NCBI GenBank assembly: GCA_910577365.1
Contig: CAJTMU010000003.1
Coordinates: 1-64,000, forward strand
Origin: an uncultured Oscillospiraceae bacterium
GTDB lineage: Bacteria > Bacillota > Clostridia > Oscillospirales > Ruminococcaceae
Length of the DNA: 64,000 nucleotides
Reading direction: 5' to 3'
Made by a program: the position numbers and the translations under genes. Shown here in pieces: positions 8,981 through 17,128 of the stretch. Numbering within the stretch: position 1 is the first letter of the stretch; each line of letters begins with the position of its first letter. The notes beneath the pieces were generated by a model that was not told the origin of the DNA, did not search any database, and saw nothing but the letters and a program-made list of their open reading frames with translations.

Positions 8981-9545
8981 TTGCGAGGATTTTCTATAAA
9001 AAAGAAGAAAACGCTTTTTATCATGCTATGCGCAATGATTATGTCAATATGCTTTGGAACAAATGTATCGGCATTCTACTGGACAAGATACAGGTGGAGT
9101 TCATCATCAATCCAATATTATTATGATAATTGGATAGGCTCAAAAGCTAGGATTGCACTTTATAATGGAGCATCAGCATGGAGAGCGACAAATGCAGACG
9201 CAACAATCAATGAATCTCCCAGTTCTTCGCGTGTTTACTGTTATGTTTTAAATGATCCAACGGGAGATTGGGATGGAGTGACCGAGTGTGTAATGGATCC
9301 ATCTACACATTATTTTGTGTCCCAAGAATTAATTCTTAATACAGTTTTACAGAATCATGGAATAATGATAAGGCGTTGCAGTCAGTTGTTGTTCATGAAA
9401 TGGGACATGTTTTTGATTAGATGAAAATGGCTTTAGCAGAACAATTATGAATGAGTATACTTGGGGTGATTACAGCCGTTACGGTACATATTCTCTGACT
9501 ACACCCCAATCCGATGATATTGCTGGGGTTAATTCCATTTATTAA
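8981..9545 (+). pseudogene. Secreted matrixin-like zinc metalloprotease, broken by two single-base losses
   Basis: The first frame gives a basic N-terminus and a signal peptide ending near NVSA, then a mature domain. Around 9338-9341 the frame must shift by one base to reach VVVHEMGHVF, a zinc-protease HExxH motif. At 9415-9416 one G appears to be missing (GA where GGA is expected), restoring GLDENGFSRTIMNEYTW and the frame to the stop at 9545. The rebuilt motif HEMGHVFGLDEN plus a following TIM Met-turn is typical of M10-type proteases, except that the third zinc ligand position is Glu. Start codon evidence is also poor: GAGGAT is followed by ATA. The lesions could be real decay or sequencing indels. 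Confidence 0.75.
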
Positions 9546-9562
9546 TATTTAGGAGGTTTATT

Positions 9563-10183
9563 ATGAAAAAACGATTTATATGCATGCTTGTGTTGTTTGT
9601 ATTTTTGACAGCCTGTAAAAGCCCCTTAGAGAGTCAACCCGAAAAAGAGACTGAATTGATTACTACGTTGCATGCCAGTTGGGGGTATAACTATAGGGAT
9701 GTTGAGGAATTAACGGAGAACAGCGACTATATTGCAATTGTAAATGTCAAAGAGTCGGAATCGTTTTATTATGAAATTCTCCCCAAAACTCTGTATACGG
9801 TTGAAACAACACAGTCGATATATGGGGAAACCGATGATGTGCAGTTAGTTTTTACGGGCGGAGTGTTTGAAGACAAGACCGTTGAATTATCCGACGACCC
9901 TTTGATGAGCATAGGTGACAGTTTGCTTGTTTTTGCGAGAAAAAATGATGATGGCACATATACTGTTTTGAGCGGTCCTCAGGGACGGTTTGTTATCGAA
10001 GATGACTGTGTTTATTCGCTTAATGCCGTGGATAAACAATTAAGAAGCGCCAATCGCTTGTCCTCAAACATTATGGTCGACGGCGTTCCGCTTGATGATT
10101 TCATCAGCTCGGTCGAGGGCTATCTGCCTAACGTCACAATTGCCACGGAGAGTCAAACCGTTCAGTGCGAAACGGCGGAATAA
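9563..10183 (+). CDS. Putative lipoprotein of unknown function
   Basis: A 206-residue protein with a lipoprotein signal peptide (lipobox LTAC, about residues 15-18). The mature part begins with a spacer rich in Ser and Glu. Its core (DYIAIVNVKES, GDSLLVFARK) resembles small extracytoplasmic beta-rich domains often seen in Firmicute lipoproteins, but I cannot name the family. An AGGAGG site lies seven bases before the ATG. It starts 17 bases after the broken metalloprotease and probably shares its promoter, which suggests the two products once worked together outside the membrane. Confidence 0.75.
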   Translation: MKKRFICMLVLFVFLTACKSPLESQPEKETELITTLHASWGYNYRDVEELTENSDYIAIVNVKESESFYYEILPKTLYTVETTQSIYGETDDVQLVFTGGVFEDKTVELSDDPLMSIGDSLLVFARKNDDGTYTVLSGPQGRFVIEDDCVYSLNAVDKQLRSANRLSSNIMVDGVPLDDFISSVEGYLPNVTIATESQTVQCETAE

Positions 10184-10192
10184 AATGAGCCA

Positions 10193-10223
10193 AAAAAATC
10201 GGCGGGAATACCGCCGATTTTTT
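10193..10223. terminator. Bidirectional terminator between the lipoprotein gene and thiE
   Basis: A 13-bp perfect stem (10193-10205 with 10211-10223) with A-rich and T-rich ends lies between two convergent genes, so it can stop transcription from both sides. It overlaps the thiE stop codon. Confidence 0.9.
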
Positions 10224-10863
10224 ACAGCTTTTCAGCCGCCGCACGCATTTCCCGCGCGGCGGCTTCAATATCATTCTGCGCCACGACAGCCGAAACCACC
10301 GCCGCGCCGTTTATCCCCAGACCGTAAAGCCGCGAGATATTCCCGCTGTTTATCCCACCAATAGCCACAAAGGGAATGCTCACCGAGGCGCGGATCTGTC
10401 TTATGATATCGGGGGTAACGGGGCGGGTGTCGGATTTGGTGGAGGTCGTGAACACCGCGCCCACCCCGAGGTAATCCGCGCCGTCAAGCTCCGCCTGTAT
10501 TGCCTCTTCGGGAAGCGCGGCGGAAACGCCGATTAATTTATCCGCGCCGAGGATTTTCCGCGCTACGGAGCAGGGTATATCCTTTTGCCCGAGGTGCACC
10601 CCGTCTGCGTCCGCGGCAAGGCAGATATCCAGTCTGTCGTTGATTATAAGCGGCACGCCGCGAGCCGAGGTGATTTTTTTCACCCGCCGCGCCAGCTCGT
10701 AAAATTCCCGCGAGCCGCAGCTTTTTTCGCGCAGCTGCACTATGCTTGCGCCGCCCGCTATGGCGCGCTCGACCGATTCTTCCACCGTCGCGCATGACAT
10801 AATCTCTCTGTCCGTTACCAGATACAAGGTATAGTCGATTTTTTTCTTATCCGTTTTATTCAT
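10222..10863 (-). CDS. thiE: Thiamin-phosphate synthase ThiE
   Basis: Joins HMP pyrophosphate and HET phosphate to make thiamin phosphate. It has 213 residues. Family motifs are in order: YLVTDR, IVQLREK, LIINDRLDICLAADADGVHLGQ, GVGAVFTTSTKSD and FVAIGGI. The ATG at 10863 is preferred; a GAGGGA site lies upstream and it begins one base after thiM stops. It is the last gene of the minus-strand thiamin cluster. Confidence 0.95.
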   Translation of the reverse strand: MNKTDKKKIDYTLYLVTDREIMSCATVEESVERAIAGGASIVQLREKSCGSREFYELARRVKKITSARGVPLIINDRLDICLAADADGVHLGQKDIPCSVARKILGADKLIGVSAALPEEAIQAELDGADYLGVGAVFTTSTKSDTRPVTPDIIRQIRASVSIPFVAIGGINSGNISRLYGLGINGAAVVSAVVAQNDIEAAAREMRAAAEKL

Positions 10864-10864
10864 T

Positions 10865-11671
10865 TCAATCCCTCGCGATACGCGCGGCAAATTCCTCCGC
10901 GCTCATTCCCGCCGCGTCAAAAAGACCCGCGCGGAAACTGCCCATGCCCCTGAAATCGGGCGAATATTCCGAAATCTCCCCGCATATCCCCATAAATGCC
11001 GCACCGTAGACCGCCGCCGAGAACGGTTCGCACACTGCTGAAAATGCTGCGATAAGGGCAGTAGTCATACAACCCGCGCCCGTTATTTTTTTCAGTTTTT
11101 CGCTGCCGTTGCGAAGTCTTGTTGCTTTGTTCCCGTCCGTGATAATATCCTCTGCGCCCGTTACGCAGCATACGCAGTTGTATCTTTGCGCGCTGTCAGC
11201 CGCCGCGGACAGGTAAAGATTTTCTTCTCTTTCCCCCGAGCTGTCCACGCCTCGCGAGCTTACGGGTATTCCGCCCATAAACAGCAGTTCGGAAACGTTT
11301 CCGCGAATAATGGAAACGTCCACCTCGGAAAGAATTTTCAGCGCCGCTGTTCTGCGGAATTCGGAGAGATGCACTCCCACAGGGTCGAGTACTACTGGAA
11401 TGCCGTTCTCGCTTGCCGCTTTTCCCGCTTTGAGCATGGCGGAAATGTGCCGTTCGGAAAGCGTTCCCATGTTCAGCAGAAGCGCGTCCGCCCGCGCGCA
11501 TATTTCGGCGGATTCCGCGGGATCGTCCGCCATTATCGGGGAAGCCCCCGCCGCCAGCAGCATATTCGCAGTGTCGCCCGCGGTAACGTAATTAGTTATG
11601 CAGTGAACCAGCGGTCGCTTTTCGCGTAGCGCTTCTATTGCGGCTTTAAAGCCCTTGTCAAAAAATTTCAT
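10865..11671 (-). CDS. thiM: Hydroxyethylthiazole kinase ThiM
   Basis: Phosphorylates the thiazole alcohol HET, so it salvages thiazole. It has 268 residues. PLVHCITNYVT and ASPIMADDPAE near the N-terminus, VLDPVG in the middle and the GAGCMTTA anion-hole region near residue 200 are the expected ThiM features. A GGAG site precedes the ATG. It lies directly before thiE with a one-base gap, so the two are translationally linked. No thiazole synthesis genes (thiG, thiS) are in the window, which points to thiazole salvage plus HMP synthesis. Confidence 0.95.
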   Translation of the reverse strand: MKFFDKGFKAAIEALREKRPLVHCITNYVTAGDTANMLLAAGASPIMADDPAESAEICARADALLLNMGTLSERHISAMLKAGKAASENGIPVVLDPVGVHLSEFRRTAALKILSEVDVSIIRGNVSELLFMGGIPVSSRGVDSSGEREENLYLSAAADSAQRYNCVCCVTGAEDIITDGNKATRLRNGSEKLKKITGAGCMTTALIAAFSAVCEPFSAAVYGAAFMGICGEISEYSPDFRGMGSFRAGLFDAAGMSAEEFAARIARD

Positions 11672-11689
11672 TTTTCACTCCGTCCGTAT

Positions 11690-11856
11690 CCGAAAACAGC
11701 CTTGTTAAGCAGGACACAGCACTATCAAACCCATAGGTCGTGTTTTCGGCGGCTTTTCCCCCAAAAATATTGTTCGTTTTGAGTGTTTATGCTGATTTAT
11801 TTTTGTGAACTCTTTGCCGAAAAACAAAACTGCGTATGCGCCTTTCATGTCCTGCT
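11690..11856. other. Gap upstream of thiM with two long-range inverted repeats
   Basis: Between thiM and the hydrolase gene, CCGAAAACA near 11691 is complemented by TGTTTTCGG near 11742. AAGCAGGACA near 11715 is complemented by TGTCCTGCTT near 11847. No TPP aptamer consensus is present here. Function unknown. Confidence 0.3.
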
Positions 11857-11887
11857 TTCCAATGCTAATTTTTAATTTTAAAAGACA

Positions 11888-12628
11888 TCAGTTTTGCAGG
11901 TATTTAATCAATTTACTTGCGTATTCGTCGCTGTGTTCATGTAAATATTGACCATGCCCCATATGTTCGATTTCAACATCAATTAAATCAGGCAGATATT
12001 TTTTCAGCAAGGCGGCGCTTTTTCTCGGATATTTCTCGTTTGAACCTCTCCAGAACAGAACCGTTCCTTTGTAATCCGTTATTTTTTCGGGAATGCTGTA
12101 CTTATATACAAATTCACATGCGTTTTTTATCGCAACTGAGGTGATATTCGGATAAAGCATTTCCGCAACACTGTTGTTATCTTTTCCCATGACTGCATCC
12201 ATCATAAATTTGGGGATCGATTTTCCGTTTTTAATTCGCTCTATCGCCTTGCAGAAGACATACTCATACGGTCCGGTCATCAGACCCATCTTTGTCAGAA
12301 ATGCAGCGTCAAGATGCGTTTTTGTAACATTAATATTCCCTCTTGCTATAATCTCAACAGCCATTGTTGCGCCCATAGAGAATCCCGATAAACAGTACAG
12401 ATTACCGAATAGGTTATTGATAATATAACTTTCTATTTCGTCACAATTTTCCTTAAGGCTGACAAGCTCATCTGTTTGTTCGCTGTGACCGTCAACTTCT
12501 GCCAATATCACATAGTAGTCCGACAAGTGCTTTAAAATCGGTGAATAGCAAAGCATTGCAGTGGAAGCCATTCCATGAATAAAAAGGATTGATTTATTAC
12601 TCTTGTCTCCAAAGCATAAGAAATTCAT
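11888..12628 (-). CDS. Alpha/beta-hydrolase inside the thiamin cluster
   Basis: A 246-residue alpha/beta-hydrolase. It has the early oxyanion segment LFIHGMAS, the nucleophile elbow GFSMG and a C-terminal HMGHGQYLHEH histidine, so the Ser-His part of the triad is visible. The start has GAGGTATCGCT upstream. It lies between thiW and thiM on the same strand. This could mean a role in releasing or salvaging a thiamin-related ester, but the position may be accidental: its base composition is more AT-rich than its neighbours. The substrate cannot be told from the sequence. Confidence 0.8.
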   Translation of the reverse strand: MNFLCFGDKSNKSILFIHGMASTAMLCYSPILKHLSDYYVILAEVDGHSEQTDELVSLKENCDEIESYIINNLFGNLYCLSGFSMGATMAVEIIARGNINVTKTHLDAAFLTKMGLMTGPYEYVFCKAIERIKNGKSIPKFMMDAVMGKDNNSVAEMLYPNITSVAIKNACEFVYKYSIPEKITDYKGTVLFWRGSNEKYPRKSAALLKKYLPDLIDVEIEHMGHGQYLHEHSDEYASKLIKYLQN

Positions 12629-12757
12629 AGCGATACCTCTATTTCATGACAGGTCAATATTTGCTTACCGAATTTAATCGCAAAATCCGTTCTTGATTCA
12701 GTCTGATTAGGTGAAATTGTTGGAGGGTTTAACAGAATATTCAGATTGAAAAGCAGG

Positions 12758-13306
12758 TTACTCCGTGCCGACCTTGGCTTTATCCTCGCCGAAAAGGCAG
12801 TCCAGCAGCTTTACCCGCTTCATAGCCGTAACAAGCACCGCGGCGATGACCGTCCCCACAACGCTTGAAACAAAAAACGGGAACACAAACCCAAACAGCG
12901 TGGCTGCGGTGTTGTTCATAACAAGATACGCTATGGGAAACGACAACATGCCGCCTATCACCGACGTTCCGAAAAGTTCCCCCAAATATGCAGCGGGCAG
13001 CCGCGCTGCAAGCGTCTTTTTCGCGAATATCCAATGGAACGCCGCTCCCGCAAGGAACGCCCCCGCCATAGACCCGGGGAAAGCCATAAGCGAGCCAAGC
13101 CCGAAAATATTACGGATAAAACTTGCGCAGAACGCGCTTCCCATAGCCCACCACGGACCTAAGTACACCCCCGCGATAATGTTCACAAGGTGCTGAACGG
13201 GACTGCATTTCGCTCCGAGAAACGGGAACGAGAACAGCGACCCGACCACCGCAAGCGCCGTGAGAAACGCTGCCGCGCACAACTTTCTGATGTTAGCTTT
13301 TTTCAT
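12758..13306 (-). CDS. thiW: ThiW, thiazole-uptake S component of an ECF transporter
   Basis: A 182-residue integral membrane protein with about five to six hydrophobic helices. GAKCSPVQHLVNIIAG and LGPWWA near the N-terminus are distinctive of ThiW, the predicted thiazole precursor transporter S component. It would need a shared ECF energizing module, which is not in this window. The ATG at 13306 has AGAGGTATCG upstream. The longer in-frame extension to 13441 runs through a palindromic element and is rejected. With ThiM it makes a thiazole uptake and phosphorylation route. Confidence 0.9.
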   Translation of the reverse strand: MKKANIRKLCAAAFLTALAVVGSLFSFPFLGAKCSPVQHLVNIIAGVYLGPWWAMGSAFCASFIRNIFGLGSLMAFPGSMAGAFLAGAAFHWIFAKKTLAARLPAAYLGELFGTSVIGGMLSFPIAYLVMNNTAATLFGFVFPFFVSSVVGTVIAAVLVTAMKRVKLLDCLFGEDKAKVGTE

Positions 13307-13330
13307 ACGATACCTCTTTCCGCGCGGCGG

Positions 13331-13467
13331 TATTTTCAGCGCCGCGCAATGCGTTACGGACAGGATAACCTGTCCGTCGGTCGGTGCTTTGCGGCAGCAC
13401 CCTCTCACCGCAGCCGTGACCGCGTACATTTTTATGTACACAGTATTGCGTTCCCTCGCTGAAAATA
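13331..13467 (-). ncRNA. Structured element upstream of thiW with TPP-riboswitch-like fragments
   Basis: An outer stem pairs 13331-13341 with 13457-13467 (11 bp, TATTTTCAGCG) and CGCAAT at 13345-13350 with ATTGCG at 13445-13450. Inside are a perfect 9-bp hairpin (13356-13364 with 13369-13377), GGTGC/GCACC (13383-13387 with 13397-13401) and GTACAT/ATGTAC (13424-13429 with 13434-13439). On the minus strand GGTGAGAGGGTGC...GCACCGACC recalls the P3 arm of the TPP aptamer, but GAACCUGAU is missing. It is either a diverged or novel riboswitch for thiW, or a mobile palindromic repeat. Confidence 0.5.
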
Positions 13468-13561
13468 TCCCCGAAACGGCGCTCCCCGCCCGAGGTGTAT
13501 CATATCGGAAGTAAGAGAAGATATTATTATCCGCCCCTGTTCCGCTGTTACCCGATTTTGT

Positions 13562-14233
13562 TCATTTTATCGCTATAATTACCGAAAACTTCTGACAGGA
13601 ATAAACGCACTTTACTATTTTATATCCGCACTTGCGAAGCATTTCCGCTTGTTCCTCTGCGGAACATTCTCTGTCCAGCTTTCTGCGCTCTTTCCAAAGC
13701 CCGATATCATGCTTGTCAAGGCCGCTTTCGGGAAGGCGGCTTTCCCAATATGAGTCGAACCACTCGTCCATCAGCGGCTCTCCCGCGCGGAACTGGTCGT
13801 AATTGACGAACGCTCCGCCTTCGGGCAGCATATCATATATCTTCGCAAACAATTCCGATTTTTCGGGATTTTCCAGATGATGTACGGATAACGCCGAAAT
13901 AATCAAATCAGAATTACCCGTCGGAAACTCTTTAATATAATCCATAAGCCGAAACGATACGTTGTCTGTTCCCGAAAACCTTTTCCTCGCAACGCTGAGC
14001 ATTTCCTCGGCAATATCAACAAGCAGGTATTCGGCGTCGGGAAACTTTTCGTACCAGAACCGCGTAAGCAGTCCCGTACCCGCGCCCAGATCAAGCACTC
14101 GCGCGGGCTTGCGGATATTTGCCGAAATAAAATCCGTTGTACCTTTATAAAAATCCTCGAAGCATGGTATGAATTTTTTGCGGTTCGCGTCGTACTCCTC
14201 GGCGATAAGATTAAATTGTTCTTCTATATTCAT
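13562..14233 (-). CDS. Class I SAM-dependent methyltransferase in the thiamin cluster
   Basis: A 223-residue methyltransferase with SAM motif I (VLDLGAGTGLLT, about residues 50-61), the acidic motif LLVDIAEEML, and ALSVHHLE as post-motif. A GGGAGAG site precedes the ATG at 14233. The frame upstream of this is antisense to thiC and is not counted. It starts 61 bases after thiC stops and points the same way, so it may be transcribed with the thiamin genes. The substrate is unknown and there is no established methylation step in this pathway. Confidence 0.85.
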   Translation of the reverse strand: MNIEEQFNLIAEEYDANRKKFIPCFEDFYKGTTDFISANIRKPARVLDLGAGTGLLTRFWYEKFPDAEYLLVDIAEEMLSVARKRFSGTDNVSFRLMDYIKEFPTGNSDLIISALSVHHLENPEKSELFAKIYDMLPEGGAFVNYDQFRAGEPLMDEWFDSYWESRLPESGLDKHDIGLWKERRKLDRECSAEEQAEMLRKCGYKIVKCVYSCQKFSVIIAIK

Positions 14234-14294
14234 AATACTCTCCCGTTGGCGCTTTTTCACAAAGCCTGTCTGTTCGGGCGGCCATATCCGCAGA

Positions 14295-15608
14295 TTATTT
14301 CTCCGTGCAGAACTTGACCTCTTTGCCCTCAAGTATCATATTTGTTGTCCTTACCGCGCACATTTTTCCGCACATGGAGCAGGTGTGCCTGTCCGCGGGA
14401 GGCGTGCTTTCAAAGTAGGCGCGCGCTTTTTCGGGGTCTATCGCAATATCGAACATCTTTTCCCAATCCACCTCGTGACGGGCCGCCGCCATCGCGTTGT
14501 CCCTTTCGCGGGCGTGAGGTACGCCCTTGGCGATATCCGCCGCGTGAGCTGCTATCTTAGAGGCGATTATTCCCTCCTTTACGTCGTCAAGGTCGGGCAG
14601 TCGCAAGTGTTCCGCGGGGGTAACGTAGCACAGGAAATCCGCGCCGCTTGCCGCCGCGATAGCTCCGCCGATAGCGGAGGTGATGTGGTCGTACCCCGGC
14701 GCGATATCGGTCACAAGCGGACCGAGCACATAGAAAGGCGCGTTGTGGCAAATACGCTTCTGAAGCTTCATATTTGCCTCAATCTCGTTCATAGCCATAT
14801 GCCCGGGACCCTCCACCATTACCTGAACGTCCTTTGCCCAAGCGCGTTCTGTGAGCGCTCCAAGCTCTATTAGCTCCGCTATCTGCCCTGCGTCGGTGCT
14901 GTCATCAATGCAGCCTGGGCGCAGAGCGTCACCGAGCGATACTGTCACGTCGTATTCCCTGAGAATGTCCAGAACTTCATCGTAATGCTCATAAAAGGGG
15001 TTTTCGTTTCCCGTCATCATCATCCACGCGAACAGCAGCGAACCGCCGCGCGATACTATATTCATCTTGCGCGGGTCGCGTCTGAACGCTTCAACGGCTC
15101 GGCGGTTTATCCCCGCGTGAATAGTCATGAAATCAACGCCCTCTTCCGCGTGAGCGCGCACAACTTTTAAAAAGTCCTCCGCGGAAATATCAAGCAGGTC
15201 TTTTTCGAGATACCCTATCGCGTCGTACATAGGCACGGTGCCTATCATGGCGGGCGATCTCGCTATAAGCTCGCGGCGGAACGTATTGGTCTTGCCGTAA
15301 TTGGAAAGATCCATTATCGCTTCCGCGCCGAATTTTATTGACATATCTACCTTGCGCATTTCAAGTTCGTAGTCTTTTGCGTCTCCCGAGATACCGAGAT
15401 TAACGTTTATCTTCGTACGCAGCCCCACGCCTATTCCCTCGGCGGAAAGCGAGGTGTGGCGCACATTGGCGGGTATGCACACGCAGCCCTCCGCAACCTT
15501 TTCGCGGATAGTTTCCGCGTCTGTGTATTCCTTTTCGGCAACCGTTTTCATTTCGGGGGTGATTATACCCTTTTTCGCCGCTTCCATCTGTGTTTTGTAT
15601 TCTCTCAT
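14295..15608 (-). CDS. thiC: Phosphomethylpyrimidine synthase ThiC
   Basis: Radical-SAM enzyme that rearranges AIR into HMP phosphate, the thiamin pyrimidine. About 437 residues, the short anaerobic form. The unusual C-terminal cluster motif CxxCx4C (CSMCGKMC, about residues 409-416) is present, as are DLSNYG, MTIHAGI and VMVEGPGHMAM. Two in-frame ATGs lie close together; the second (15608) is chosen because AAAGGA is at proper distance, the first (15614) being too near. It follows thiD and is followed by the methyltransferase gene. Confidence 0.95.
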   Translation of the reverse strand: MREYKTQMEAAKKGIITPEMKTVAEKEYTDAETIREKVAEGCVCIPANVRHTSLSAEGIGVGLRTKINVNLGISGDAKDYELEMRKVDMSIKFGAEAIMDLSNYGKTNTFRRELIARSPAMIGTVPMYDAIGYLEKDLLDISAEDFLKVVRAHAEEGVDFMTIHAGINRRAVEAFRRDPRKMNIVSRGGSLLFAWMMMTGNENPFYEHYDEVLDILREYDVTVSLGDALRPGCIDDSTDAGQIAELIELGALTERAWAKDVQVMVEGPGHMAMNEIEANMKLQKRICHNAPFYVLGPLVTDIAPGYDHITSAIGGAIAAASGADFLCYVTPAEHLRLPDLDDVKEGIIASKIAAHAADIAKGVPHARERDNAMAAARHEVDWEKMFDIAIDPEKARAYFESTPPADRHTCSMCGKMCAVRTTNMILEGKEVKFCTEK

Positions 15609-15711
15609 ATTCATTTCCTTTCGTGTTAAAATGGTTTAAAGGTAGGTTTTGAAAATATCGCCTATCGGCGCGAATTGACCGCTTTTTTCAAATCCTTAAT
15701 ATAAACCGCCT

Positions 15712-15772
15712 GCTGTTTTTAAAATTTGTGACAATTTCCCAGACCGTTTTCACATCACATTTAAAAACAGCT
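15712..15772. repeat. Inverted repeat between thiD and thiC
   Basis: Perfect 12-bp arms (15712-15723 and 15761-15772, GCTGTTTTTAAA) separated by 37 bases in the gap between thiD and thiC. It might shape an internal leader or processing site. No TPP aptamer is visible in this gap. Confidence 0.35.
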
Positions 15773-15799
15773 TTCAAGGTTGAACAGCAATTTTCACTA

Positions 15800-16588
15800 C
15801 TATCTCCATAGCTTATAAAAATGGTGTACTGGGCTGTGTCCCTTGCCTACCGTGTAGGATTTTTCAATGGCGTTTGTGACATAATCCTTTGCCAGCCGCA
15901 CTGCGTCCTTCATTTCCGCTCCGTTGGCAAGATTTGCGGCTATCGCCGACGACAGCGTGCAGCCCGTGCCGTGGGTGTTGGGGGAGTCTATCCGCCTCGC
16001 GGACAGCTCGTGATATTCCTTGCCGTCGAAAAGAACGTCCACAGGTTCGCCGTCGAGGTGTCCGCCCTTGACAAGCACAGCTTTCGCGCCATATTCATGA
16101 AGTATCCGCGCCGCTTCCTTCATATTCACAACATTTTCAAGATAACCGCCGAGGAACGTTTCCGCTTCGATAATATTCGGAGTTATCAAATCCGCTATCG
16201 GAAACATATTATCTATGAACGCTTGGCAGACGCCGCTTTCTGAAAGCGCGTCGCCGCTTGTCGCGACCATAACGGGGTCGCAGACGATACAGCGCGGCTT
16301 GTATTGCCGCATTTTTGCCGCGACCGCTCTGATTATCTCCGCGGTGGGCAGCATTCCCAGCTTCACCGCGTCTATCTCGATATCCTCAAACACCGCATCT
16401 ATCTGCTTTTCGATTTCCTCCGCGGGAACGTTAAACACCGATATCACGCGCGAGGTGTTCTCAGCCACAACCGATGTGATAACGCTCGCTCCATAGCAGC
16501 CGTGTGCCGAAAAGGTCTTTAAGTCCGCTTGTATTCCCGCGCCGCCAGAGCAGTCCGAGCCGGCTATCGTAAGACATTTTTTTATCAT
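15800..16588 (-). CDS. thiD: HMP/HMP-phosphate kinase ThiD
   Basis: Phosphorylates HMP and HMP phosphate to the pyrophosphate used by ThiE. It has 262 residues. TIAGSDCSGGAGIQADLK, the CDPVMVATSG segment, LITPNIIEAE and the HGTGCTLSSAIAANL anion hole match the ribokinase-like ThiD family. The ATG at 16588 has GGGAGAA upstream. The frame continues upstream only through the riboswitch and is not coding there. It is the first gene after the TPP riboswitch and probably leads the thiamin operon. Confidence 0.96.
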   Translation of the reverse strand: MIKKCLTIAGSDCSGGAGIQADLKTFSAHGCYGASVITSVVAENTSRVISVFNVPAEEIEKQIDAVFEDIEIDAVKLGMLPTAEIIRAVAAKMRQYKPRCIVCDPVMVATSGDALSESGVCQAFIDNMFPIADLITPNIIEAETFLGGYLENVVNMKEAARILHEYGAKAVLVKGGHLDGEPVDVLFDGKEYHELSARRIDSPNTHGTGCTLSSAIAANLANGAEMKDAVRLAKDYVTNAIEKSYTVGKGHSPVHHFYKLWR

Positions 16589-16604
16589 GATATTCTCCCT
16601 ATAA

Positions 16605-16640
16605 ACGACCAAACGCCCCCTCATACGATACGAGGGGGCG
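16605..16640 (-). terminator. Expression-platform terminator of the TPP riboswitch
   Basis: Perfect 9-bp GC stem (16614-16622 with 16632-16640, CGCCCCCTC) with a 9-nt loop, followed on the minus strand by TTTGGTCGTTT. It lies between the aptamer and the thiD ribosome binding site, as expected for TPP-dependent transcription termination. Confidence 0.8.
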
Positions 16641-16656
16641 AAAAAATTCAAACTCC

Positions 16657-16737
16657 GCTTCCCTACGATGGTGTTGACCAACAGGTTCAAAGGGTCGGGC
16701 AAACGCCCTCTCAACCTCCGAAGAAGTACCCCCAGCT
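16657..16737 (-). ncRNA. TPP riboswitch aptamer upstream of thiD
   Basis: Read on the minus strand it contains GGGGG...UUGAGAGGG...CCCGACCCUUUGAACCUG...UCGUAGGGAAG, the ordered landmarks of the THI element. Two conserved spots deviate: UUGAGA in place of CUGAGA and CCUGUU in place of CCUGAU. The P5 hairpin is kept (UGGU/ACCA). It is placed right after a consensus promoter and before a terminator, so TPP should shut off thiD and perhaps the genes behind it. Confidence 0.92.
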
Positions 16738-16742
16738 TTTTT

Positions 16743-16771
16743 ATTATAACACCGCTTGCGGATTTTGTCAA
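16743..16771 (-). promoter_or_regulatory. Consensus promoter of the thiamin operon
   Basis: On the minus strand, perfect TTGACA (16771-16766), 17-bp spacer, perfect TATAAT (16748-16743). The transcript would begin at the aptamer edge. Confidence 0.9.
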
Positions 16772-16864
16772 GGGAATTGCCGAATTTTTCATCTTGCCTT
16801 AAAAGGCAATTTGGTTTGTGAAAAAAGCTGCGGCGACGAAATGTTAATGCGGAAAATATCAAAT

Positions 16865-17128
16865 TTAAATAGATTTCCACCTTTTCAGTGTGGGGAATAT
16901 ATTTCTCATCTTTTCGCGTGCTTCTTCCGGAGTTTTGCATTCATCGTCAATCCAGAACCGTATATCGTCCTCTATCCTTTCCTCCAAGGTTTCCTCTTTC
17001 TTGAAATGACCGTCGGAGAAACAGTATTTGCAATAATCTTCGCTAACGCTTCCGTCTGCGTTTGTGCCGTGGTCACCGTCCTTCATCATCATGGCACAGC
17101 TCTGACATATGTTATTCATTTCCATCAT
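16865..17128 (-). CDS. Small putative zinc-ribbon protein
   Basis: An 87-residue protein with two cysteine pairs (CQSCAMMM and YCKYCF) spaced as in a zinc ribbon, then an acidic helical C-terminus with Trp-rich positions. This layout occurs in a family of small zinc-ribbon proteins found next to transcriptional regulators. The start is fixed by AGGAGGATATA before the ATG at 17128. It overlaps the end of the XRE-VOC gene by 17 bases, so the two are co-translated. DNA or partner binding is inferred only. Confidence 0.75.
   Translation of the reverse strand: MMEMNNICQSCAMMMKDGDHGTNADGSVSEDYCKYCFSDGHFKKEETLEERIEDDIRFWIDDECKTPEEAREKMRNIFPTLKRWKSI

Noticed and set aside
13307..13441. N-terminal extension of thiW
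   Set aside because: It translates the structured element; a proper ribosome binding site supports the start at 13306.
16589..16792. N-terminal extension of thiD
   Set aside because: The extension is the translated TPP riboswitch and terminator.
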